From assembly GCA_949317995.1 (NCBI GenBank), contig OX439046.1:37794002-37858001 (forward strand): 64,000 bases of DNA, in the 5' to 3' direction. Under the pieces are notes generated by a model. The model was given only the letters and a program-made list of their open reading frames with translations, was not told the origin of the DNA and did no database searches. Both the position numbers and the translations under genes were made by a program. The stretch is from Acholoe squamosa (Eukaryota; Annelida; Polychaeta; Phyllodocida; Polynoidae). Shown here one piece after another: positions 55,901 through 64,000 of this stretch (position 1 is its first letter; each line of letters starts with the position of its first letter).

Positions 55901-58900
55901 AGACTGAAAACAAGTGAAATCGTGATGTAAAACCTTTATTTAAAACAGCCCGACCCCATCTGTTCCTTGTCGATTCAGTAATCTATTTATGGCAATACAT
56001 GATGATGATACTGTACACCCATCCCTACCTTTCACCCATTGGGCTAATTTCATATGCTATATGAATATGAGGATAATATATTGTTATTTTCATTGTTTTC
56101 AGGCCCGCGGCTCCATCCAACAGGATGATCTTAACCAGGGAGAGCGCCAGGCTGGTTTGTCAGGTGAAGAGGAGCAGGCCCGTATCACCACCTATGAAGA
56201 AGCCTTCAAGCGCATCAAGGAGGCCACTGGCGTTTCAGACACACAAGTAAGCAGTGATTATTATCAGTATAATTTCACTGTATTCTTATTGATAACTTAC
56301 TTTTGATTATCATCATCAAGCAGAGATGAAAGTGGAAAATTTCATATAATCATATTTAGTTGTTGAAATAAGAAATCAAATCATGTCCAAGGTCAGTAAA
56401 GATAAAAATAGTTAATAAATCTCTCTTAACTTTTAACCAGGCGCTGAGTCTGTATTTTACTCTAGTGTTACTTAGGTTTGCATCATACCAAACATATGTC
56501 AATCCCATATTTCATGTACACGTGTAGTAAATTAGGGACTGTTCAGAAAAGAAAGCAAACAACATCTATAAAATAATAAAATATGTTGTTCCCTGCAATT
56601 TTCAACAGGAAGTGGTGCAGCGGTTCGAGAACCAGGGTGAGACGCAGCGCCACCTGGAGGACCTGAAGAAGGATGGAGAGAAGAAGATACTACGTCTTCA
56701 GGAGGAGAAGGAGAAGCTGCAGCTGGAGTTTGAGGAAATGAAATATTCAGGAGAGGCTAAGCTGTCCAGGTCTGCGCTCTTTTTCTGTTATTCCCAATAA
56801 AAGTTCAACCTTTGACAGTCCCAATTTGCCAGCCAATAAATAGATCAATAAGAATTTCAAACCTAGTATCTTCTGTCACTGAACGATACATTGAGGAGTT
56901 CCTCTTTCATCTAAAAAATTTCTAACATTGAAAATTGTTGATTTATTTTTAATCGGGGACAATACAACTGATAGCTATTCTTTGCAAGAAATTAATTTTC
57001 GTCATAGGTTTGATGATAAGTTTCTGGATTTGACTTTCCACAGATGGGACGAAACGTGAGTTTTGTTGTATATTCTGTGAAAAGAGACCGTCCACTATCA
57101 CGTTTTATGCAGCAGCATTTTTATGCATATTGGTCACGTAAAATGTTAGTGGTGGTATCTTCATACTGAAATAAAGGACTTTTGGACAATAATGCTCTTT
57201 TAACATGTTCCAGACATGCACGAATTGATGAAGCATGATTATTTTGTTCACTACTTCACGTTTCGATAAACAATTTAAACCAGAGAGACAAAATAGAAAA
57301 GAAATGTTTATGCACATGTAATCACACTTTTTTTTCTCAAGATTCAAATGAAACTTGTATCAATAACACATTTAATAAGTATCCTCGTAGTTCCACGTAA
57401 ATTACACTGTCCCAACAAAGAATACTTTCTAATGAATAATCTGACAATTATAGGTGGGGGTACTTGCAGGTTTTCCTTAGAAAAGAAATTAGTAATTATT
57501 GAGACAGGAGAACATTATATCTAATTCCAATTCTAAACTCTTTTTTTTTTTTTGTTACTGAGTGCGTCCCTCCTGCCCAGCAAATTTTTCCTTTGGGAAC
57601 CATTGACAAATGATCATTGGACTCATTAAGATTTGCCCCTGGGTGAGCAGTCATTTTAGATGACCTAATCATTTTGTTATTTTTTCTTAAATGCAATTGT
57701 CTCCAAATCCAACATCCGCTCAGTGGAATTTTGCCTATATTTGCAAATTGTAACTATAGAAGAAAAGGTGGCAAAGCCACATGCCTTGTGGAACACCTGA
57801 ATTTGACACCTAATGAGATCTATAAGGATCGAAACCTTGATTCAGTCACCTACTTTGGAAAATTTCTAAAGTCACTCTAAATAACTGTTTGGAGTTTACT
57901 ACTATACTGGGAGAGTGAGCTGCTCTAACAGGAAGTAGAGGTCAGGGTATGACCCTGTTCCCTTGGTGACACTCCATTGATGATCCATTTGGACCAATCA
58001 GAGGAGAGGAGACCACCGACGTCACTGGTGGGTGGGCATGGCAACCAAGCCATTTGAGTCCAAGATAGTGTCTGGTGTGGATGGTTCCCAACCATCGTCC
58101 CTAAATAAACAATTCTTAACTCTCATACATGCAAACATAGCACCACATATTCTTGATACATTTTACTCCAACATAATAATTCGTATCTTTCTCGGAGAAT
58201 AAATGCATTACCTCTAGGCATTTGAAGTAACATACATGTGTATAATAATGTCATATTTTCATATTTTTGCTATTTTACATTTCCCCTTCTTTTTGATAAC
58301 CGGAAAGCATTTGAGATACCTAGATGATAGATAATACTCACGTCTCTTTTGTAGGTTCTAGGTAAACAATTTTGCAGGTATTTGATGAAAAAATAACTGT
58401 AAGGTTGGGTTGTATGTTCCTCCAAGGGCCACTGTAGCTAAAAAAAAAAAAAAAAAGCTGAGGTAGTAGTTTGATTACTAGTTTGCTACAGAGATTACCT
58501 TTAGTGCAACCTGATTGCTGTGCACACATCTATAAAATCATGCCTGTGTATTTAATTACAGTGGGCAGCGCCTTCTGGAAGAGTTTGAGGGTCACTTGGA
58601 AAATGAGGAGAGTCGCAAGAACGAGTCCCAAAACAAACTGGAACGGTCATCCCGTACACTCATGTCTGTCAAGTCGGGGGTTGAGCACCTCAATGAAAAA
58701 CTCAAGCACCTTAAAGCTGTAAGTCCACATTTAGTTATCGTCTACGGTTAATAAGGGATCACAGGCTAATGATATAATGTATTCATTCAGCATGATTAGA
58801 AATCAACAATGTAGTACAAGTGAGCGCAATGGTGCATCATAAGAAGACCAAAGTGCATTAATGCACTATTGTTATTGTTTGTTTTTTTAAGGATTTTAAT

Positions 58901-59833
58901 CATATACCTAAAACATGTCTTTTTACACTTTATCATTCCAGCAATCAAGTCAAGTACAAAAAGCCAAAATTTCGCCGACGTCCGATGAGTACGTTTTGGA
59001 CCAGTTATCACAGTGCGAGGAGAAACTCCTGAAACTTTTAGAAGAGTTGGATGGAAAGGACCTGGAAGAAGTCCTCACACAAATGGAGGAGGAAGAGGTA
59101 CTGTAAAAGGCTTTCACAAACTATTAAACCCTCCTCATTGATTGGGGTGGGGGTCGTTGGGGGTAGGACAAACTGTTGTTGAATACGTTCCCAGAAAGTT
59201 GAGGATGACAGGAAGGCCTTCAAAAAAAAGGGGAAACATTGCATTCAGTTATCCCAATCCACCCTTATTTATGTAAAAAAAAAAAATCTAAGATCTACAA
59301 AAATGAGAAAAGTCATCATATCCCTCGGATACTTGAATTGAATCGTTCTAACTTGTTTTATTATGGCTTACAACATATTTGATCTTACTCATTCCAGTTC
59401 CACAACACCGCAGAATACAAATTACCAGCCTACAATACAAGAGTCAAACTACCAACATCACAAAAAGACAACATGTATGACGGTAAGTGCCACAGAATGT
59501 CAACTATCCGTTAGTATTTATCTATGTTACAACTGTGAGCAACATCTAACTATGAAAATCTAGTCACGTCATTATGTGGGGTCAGATAAGTTTCATACAA
59601 TATCTGTGCCTAATAACGGTAGGGACATGGTTCAATGCCTTATAATTAACATAACTTTATATGTGAAACACCAAATTCAATCACCCCTCCTTATTGTTCC
59701 ATGCACAGATGATGAAGACAGTGGAGACGACGAGGACATCCTCACACGACAACACATCAAACGTCAAGCACAACAACTTGTTGATGCAAAGAATAGACGC
59801 AAAGTTGCTAAGAGAAAGAAGACTAAGAAGTAA
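49970..59833 (+). CDS. ODAD3: Outer dynein arm docking complex subunit 3-like (CCDC151), 545 aa
   Basis: Eleven exons, all GT-AG and phase-consistent: 49970-50045, 54395-54516, 54781-54858, 55176-55513, 55670-55865, 56103-56246, 56609-56769, 58562-58718, 58942-59097, 59398-59482, 59709-59833 (TAA). Start MPAKKGSNQN, the only ATG in frame before the first donor. The protein is almost entirely coiled coil, with DGDRKAYYESSQW near residue 26, the RLEELCTQYDQM block, LPAYNTRVKLP near 490 and a DDEDSGDDEDI plus Lys-rich end. This order fits ODAD3/CCDC151, which helps dock outer dynein arms on axonemal doublets; length is close to the vertebrate protein (about 595). The paralogous CCDC63/CCDC114 group is the alternative. 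Intron 1 (4.35 kb) holds a MITE and a LINE tail. No lesion seen. Confidence 0.82.
50815..51131. mobile_element. MITE family M1, copy 3 (TSD TAA), in ODAD3 intron 1
   Basis: Ends GGGAGTGATAATTTTTTAAC and complement ending at 51131; TAA at 50812-50814 and 51132-51134. Same C-rich and AT-rich block structure as copy 1. Confidence 0.85.
52030..53540 (+). mobile_element. LINE 3' end fragment in ODAD3 intron 1
   Basis: 52067-52306 ends in the terminal LINE ORF2 pattern RLHDPIYQAKAQWNSLDPVL followed by DQFKRAIKGKL. Downstream is about 1.2 kb of 3' UTR-like sequence ending in TAAATAAAAATG and an A run near 53530, consistent with a polyadenylated LINE copy. It lies in the same orientation as the gene. 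Confidence 0.65.
52600..53330 (+). repeat. Imperfect tandem repeats, unit about 190 bp
   Basis: TATTCATGTACCGGTACTGT occurs at about 52628 and 53151, and the block with CTCGTTGAGT and ACTTGCTTGTCT at about 53057-53105 and 53246-53295. The repeats are probably part of the LINE 3' UTR. Confidence 0.7.
57985..58050 (+). promoter_or_regulatory. Promoter-like motif cluster in ODAD3 intron 7
   Basis: Within about 60 bp: an inverted-context CCAAT box (GGACCAATCAG), a CRE-like GACGTCAC, and a half X-box GGCATGGCAACC. No exon is visible downstream before exon 8. Could drive a shorter transcript or be coincidence. Confidence 0.35.
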
Positions 59834-60402
59834 ACGGGAGGAAGTCATTGTATATAAAGACCGGAAAACATCGTGATCATGAGAATGCAATTGGTATTGT
59901 AAATAAAATGCAGTCGGGAGATGAAAGCAGAACTTCTTTACCCTTCAACACATTTAAAACTGGTACTTTCCCACTGATATGTCAGGTCAATGTATCTTAA
60001 TGATATATGTTACCATATTGTAGCGGGAAGTAGGCTTTTGCCTGAAAAGTATCCAGATAGTTATTGTGATATAGAATAAGGATGTTCTCCTAAATCAAAT
60101 GATATAACTTAACTGTGATGTCCTTGATAAATAGTGTTGGTTAGCAGGTACTGGTATTTAAAATGTTTCAGCAGTTGCAAAGCTTTATAACTTTTTTGCA
60201 AACATAATTAGGTATATTTGTCCAATCACTTTTACTTCCAAGTCTGAAAACGTGATAGTGCGTGTAAAAAAGAATGTTACTGTATATAGATTAAGTTGTA
60301 AATTTACACTAAGAGCACCTAGTGTCAGGACGTACATCCCCTGTATTGCCACCTGCTTATCCTACTACCAGTGGGTACTTGTTTGTAAGTAAAATGAATA
60401 AA
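59834..60402 (+). other. ODAD3-like 3' UTR with polyadenylation signals
   Basis: AATAAA at 59902-59907, 69 bp after the stop, and again at 60397-60402. Either could end the transcript. Confidence 0.7.
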
Positions 60403-60787
60403 AGGTGCATGCCATCGTTCGTGAAATCTAAGCACTTGATTCTATTTATAAAAAAGTGGAAGATACCAGTTTAACACGGGGTTATTCTAAAAAAAAAAGA
60501 AGTTCTAAAACAAAGCAAGTGATGTGTTAAGATTAATTCATTGCATGTGAGTTTTCACAGGATTTCCTAAAGGTTTCACAGCCAAAGAGAAAAGGTTCCT
60601 AAATGATTCTGCCATTCTGATTATTAGTCGTGCCCTCCTACAGTGTACCGGCACAGCAGGATGAATTAGCAGCCAATGAAATAATCCTGGGCAAGCATTC
60701 ACTGCAGACTTCCAGGGGGGGGGGGGCAGATGGTACCCATCTGTAACTGTTATCAGTTATAACCGCCGGTAACAAGCTTCAGCAATG

Positions 60788-60980
60788 GCTGCGGGCTTCC
60801 CTAGCCCACTTAAAAGGGTCTACTTCTCATCTTTCCTATCCCCTCAGGATGTGTGTGGTGCACATATGCGCGGGCACTGACACATTCCTCTGTGAAATTG
60901 TGTAATGTAGTTCTCGCCATGAATATGACCTTAGCTGTCGAAATGGCGTTAAACATCTATTACTCACTCACTCACTCAGC
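60788..60980 (+). repeat. SINE-like repeat, plus-strand copy
   Basis: See the partner at 49345-49560. Begins near GGGCTTCCCTAGCCC and ends with TTAAACATCTATTACTCACT tandem CTCA units. A third tail only (ATATGACCCTAGCTGTCGAA) lies at about 63160-63195. Confidence 0.75.
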
Positions 60981-61399
60981 AATGGCTGCACCCATTAGAC
61001 TTCCTGCTACCCTATGCGTAAGCTTCAGCTTTAATAAGCAGTTCTTATGAGGAAGGAGGGGGGGGGGCTTTCAGGAGTATGGCTTTGACACCACCTCAAC
61101 CGATGGTGGTTCCAGTATGACCTCAGGAAGCCATAGCTTTTTGAGATTCAAAAATCTATTGTTATGACTTCAGGTGTGACCTCTTATGTTACAGTAAATT
61201 TTATCTAGTTGTGTTGATAAATTAAGAAGGGTGGTGGTGGTGGGGGGGATGGGTGCAAAAAGCATTTATGATTAGAATGCACAATTTTGTTAAATTCCAA
61301 GTTCCATTTTCAAAATGTGTCATTGAGCATCACTTGGTGTATGACCCGCAAACTGATTTTCTGGATTCACTGTATGTTGCAGCTGCAGTTTGGGTACTA
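60981..61399. other. Intergenic, nothing recognised
   Basis: G-rich runs only. Confidence 0.4.
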
Positions 61400-61670
61400 C
61401 CGTAATCTCCCGCGTATACAGGGTTTTTTTTAGTGCTAATTGCATCCACAAGGGGGACTCCAAGACCTTTCTTTTGATATGTTACATGCCCCCTTAGCCA
61501 TAATAGGATATATGGGGGCCCATGGGGTCCAAGTTACACATAGGTCTTTGAATTTTGAAAATTCATTCAGTAGAACCAAAGTTATGAATTTTTCATTTTT
61601 TTTTGAGACTTTTCCAAAACTCTAGGTGTGCCTTATACGCAGGCTGCGCCTTATATGCGGGAGATTACGG
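61400..61670. mobile_element. MITE with CCGTAATCTCCCGC ends
   Basis: CCGTAATCTCCCGCGTATA at 61400 pairs with TATATGCGGGAGATTACGG ending at 61670. The right subterminal part repeats CCTTATACGC/CCTTATATGC. No clear target duplication. Confidence 0.65.
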
Positions 61671-61717
61671 CAGTGGGATAGAAGCTAATGCAAAACTTGG
61701 ATTTAAATTGCAAGCAG

Positions 61718-61750
61718 ACCCCCCCCCCCACACACACACACACACACACA
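61718..61750. repeat. C-run plus (CA)n microsatellite
   Basis: A C run followed by about 11 CA units. Confidence 0.9.
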
Positions 61751-61809
61751 AATGGGGTTAATAGTGTTTCTATTTCTTGGTGGACATAATGCTGATCCCG
61801 AATCTTGTC

Positions 61810-62133
61810 TAGGGGTGTGAAATGCCGAAACCCGTTTCCTCTGAAGAGTAATATACAGCTTGCTAGTTAATGTTTTACTTAGGATAGAAGTGGTCTAAAT
61901 GTTCTTTGAGCAGAAAATAACACACTCTGTTTACAGGGACGTTTGGAATGACATTTGGGATGCTAACATTTTCAATCTGGAATGATATTGGCATATTCAA
62001 AGTCAGACACCCCCCCCCCCCCCCTACAAATGGTAAATTCTTTTCTCAGTGGATTTGCATAGATCTCAAGAATGGTCTTTCTGAGCATCAAAAACGCGGA
62101 TTTCCGCGTTTCCGCAGAAATTTCACACCCCTG
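61810..62133. mobile_element. MITE, 324 bp, flanked by TTGTC
   Basis: Left TAGGGGTGTGAAAT and right ATTTCACACCCCTG are inverted repeats with one end mismatch. TTGTC is duplicated at 61805-61809 and 62134-62138. Contains a C run (about 62010-62024) and a CGCGGATTTCCGCG palindrome near 62095. Superfamily uncertain. Confidence 0.65.
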
Positions 62134-62138
62134 TTGTC

Positions 62139-63418
62139 GGAACAAGGTCAAGTTAAAGGTCAAAGGTACCCTGAGCCACAGAGCTCGGCATAGGGCATAA
62201 TAGTGGAGGTGGGCCGGAGCACCCGTGATATGACGTGGTGTCGGTCAAAGGTCACGAGTTGGTTTTTAATATGAATAGGGAAGAATTTCTTCCATTTCCT
62301 GTCAATAAACACTAGAGGGCCTTAGTGCACTGTGGATTTCCTGTGTATGTGTATTCTAAGTTAATTACACTATGCCTCAAATGCATTGTGACCTTTGAGT
62401 TGTCCTTGTTCCGTCCTATATATGGAGATGCCCATACCAGATTCGGATTTGGCATTATCAAATTACCCAGAATGGTGTCTTAAACCTGCCGCTGCTTTCA
62501 ACACCAGCACTTTTTAATAACGACCTTTAAGCTGCCCCCCCCCCATCTTTTCAATCATAGACCACTCCTTTTATGTTGAGCAATGGTGTAATAAGTCTCT
62601 AAACAAGAAAAATACGTCTTACTCTGCCTCTTCATCTCCCTATTATTTTTTGTAATCCAAGCTATATATACATCTACGGGATTTGTTTTACAAGAAAATC
62701 TTTGGGTTCCCACCTGAAATTATGGGCCATTGGCTGCCGGGTCAGCATCAGTGTCTTCCCCTGTACGCAGTGTAGAAGGTACTAACTAGGGTAAGTGGCG
62801 GTTACCCCATCCAACTTGGCAGATCCTACATGTAGTATGGAGAACTAAAATGGGAGATTACACAGTATTTCTACTGATTTGAGCTATGCCAAATTGTTAA
62901 GATGTGGTGTACAACATGAACAATCATCTGAACTAATAACTGTAGTCTGACAGGCTGTAGAACAGTAGTATATCTAGAGGTTATAGATTTGTCAGTACTA
63001 GGTTAACTTAGTTTGTTTACAATAATAAGTACTAGGACAACTTCATTAGTTCATCAACTTCATTAGGAATTACCCTAGGACCAAACTTTCAGTTTTGGCT
63101 GACTTCTGTGTAATCCAAATAAGTTGGCAACTCCAGGTCTACTCTCCATAAGTACCATGGATATGACCCTAGCTGTCGAAATGGCGCAAAACAGCTACTT
63201 ACCTACCTACCAATCCATAAGTACATGTACCTATGCCCTAGCTGTAATACTATTATGAAGTAAAATAGTGTATTAGGAGCTACAATAAGGAAAGCTGTTC
63301 TCACTTGTTTGTTTACCATTCATCATTTTTGATGGGGTAACTGTCAGTTACCCTAGTACCTTCTGCATTGTGCTGTAATAATCTATAAAAAAAAATGTCT
63401 GCACGTTGACACAAATAG
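62139..63418. other. Intergenic, one SINE tail
   Basis: Only the SINE tail near 63160-63195 is recognisable. Confidence 0.45.
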
Positions 63419-63421
63419 AAT

Positions 63422-63427
63422 TTTATT
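63422..63427 (-). terminator. Polyadenylation signal of the minus-strand gene
   Basis: AATAAA on the minus strand, about 93 bp after the stop at 63520. Confidence 0.6.
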
Positions 63428-63519
63428 AACTTAGTAACAATACATAATCAACTTCTTGTAAACACTAGGCAGTGTGGAGATTGATCCCATAGAACAAATA
63501 CCACTCGTATCAGTCACTG

Positions 63520-63833
63520 TCACTTATCTGTCTTTGGTCCAGAGGTATTTTGTACTAATGCTTGTGCCTGATCTTTGAGTGCATCTATTGAGGTGGTAAG
63601 TTCAGAACTCAGTTTGTCTAGTTCAGAGCAGGCCTTGTGCAGCCCGGTTGGTGCATCTTGTAACTTCTTGGTGTGGTAGATGAAGTCTACAGCCTTCTGG
63701 TACACCGAGTCTGTATCTGCCGCACTGCGCTCTGATACAGAGTGGTTCTGTTGCGGACTGCTGATGCTCAACTTGGATGCATCGCCGAATGAAAATGTGG
63801 AATCACTGAAGTTTGAATCTGGTGTTTGTAGGG
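63520..63833 (-). CDS. Last coding exon of an unidentified gene
   Basis: A minus-strand frame preceded by a good acceptor (TTCTCTCTTTCAG, ending at 63834) and followed by a stop at 63520 and AATAAA. About 104 residues: a Ser-rich segment (STFSFGDASKLSISSPQQNH), then an amphipathic region YQKAVDFIYHTKKL and CSELDKLSSELTTSIDALKD, likely helical. I do not recognise the family. The upstream exons lie beyond the right edge. Confidence 0.6.
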
Positions 63834-64000
63834 CTGAAAGAGAGAACGATATCAAAGATTAGCCTAGACGGCCTCAGGCTCACTAATACATGCTGACACC
63901 TCTCCATTCTTTGTTGTGCTAGACAGGTACCCAATCTTGACTTTCACACAATGATGGTAGAGGACAGTCAAAAACAGGATCTAATTAACACCTGTCTCAG

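Noticed and set aside
57674..57880. Extra exon or small gene in ODAD3 intron 7 (68 codons)
   Set aside because: Exon 7 joins exon 8 in phase without it, and it has no splice sites or recognisable motif.

Overview
The window is metazoan nuclear DNA from an animal with motile cilia, most likely a marine invertebrate. It has AT-rich introns with GT-AG splicing, one intact multi-exon cilium gene, tRNA-derived SINEs, and a very high load of DNA transposons, tyrosine-recombinase retroelements, LINE tails and Ty3/gypsy elements. I cannot place the phylum from sequence alone; mollusc, echinoderm, hemichordate and cephalochordate all remain possible.

Layout. 1-5655: a decayed plus-strand copy of a Ty3/gypsy element, cut by the window edge and broken off inside a third ORF. 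6233-6943: a LINE 3' fragment. 7609-7818: a MITE with perfect 35-bp inverted ends. 8340-9570: a deleted Ngaro/DIRS-type tyrosine-recombinase (YR) retroelement. 9930-13850: tRNA-like sequences, MITEs and palindromes. About 14951-28230: a nest. A Ngaro-like element on the minus strand (RNase H and YR remnants, with the B...A-B-A split direct repeats typical of this class) has an 8.6-kb PIF/Harbinger transposon in one repeat (15129-23765), a 511-bp TA-flanked element in another (27714-28224) and a 1.1-kb TA-flanked element in its body (25478-26575). The Harbinger carries a five-exon transposase that reads open throughout and, convergent to it, a nine-exon Myb/trihelix-type gene with two lesions.

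30888-43493: a complete minus-strand Ty3/gypsy element of about 12.6 kb with 364-bp LTRs that differ visibly at one base, a tRNA-His-type primer site, a long Gag with a coiled-coil extension and CCHC knuckle, a -1 shifted protease/RT/RNase H/integrase region, and, after pol in the position where env would lie, a 1163-codon ORF with two C2H2-like fingers and no visible membrane segment. The copy at the window start carries the same ORF, so it belongs to the family. This ORF is the best candidate for something undescribed.

43494-49969: gene-poor, with a fold-back element, a 64-bp palindrome beside an (AT)38 tract, one MITE end and a SINE. 49970-59833: an 11-exon plus-strand gene for a 545-residue coiled-coil protein that I read as ODAD3/CCDC151, an outer dynein arm docking subunit; intron 1 is 4.3 kb and holds a MITE and a LINE tail. 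59834-63418: 3' UTR and repeats. 63520-63833: the last coding exon of an unidentified minus-strand gene that continues past the right edge.

The genes do not form one pathway. The two host genes are unrelated neighbours, and the rest is a stratified record of transposition in which several insertions can be resolved to the base because pre-insertion copies of the target lie in the same window.
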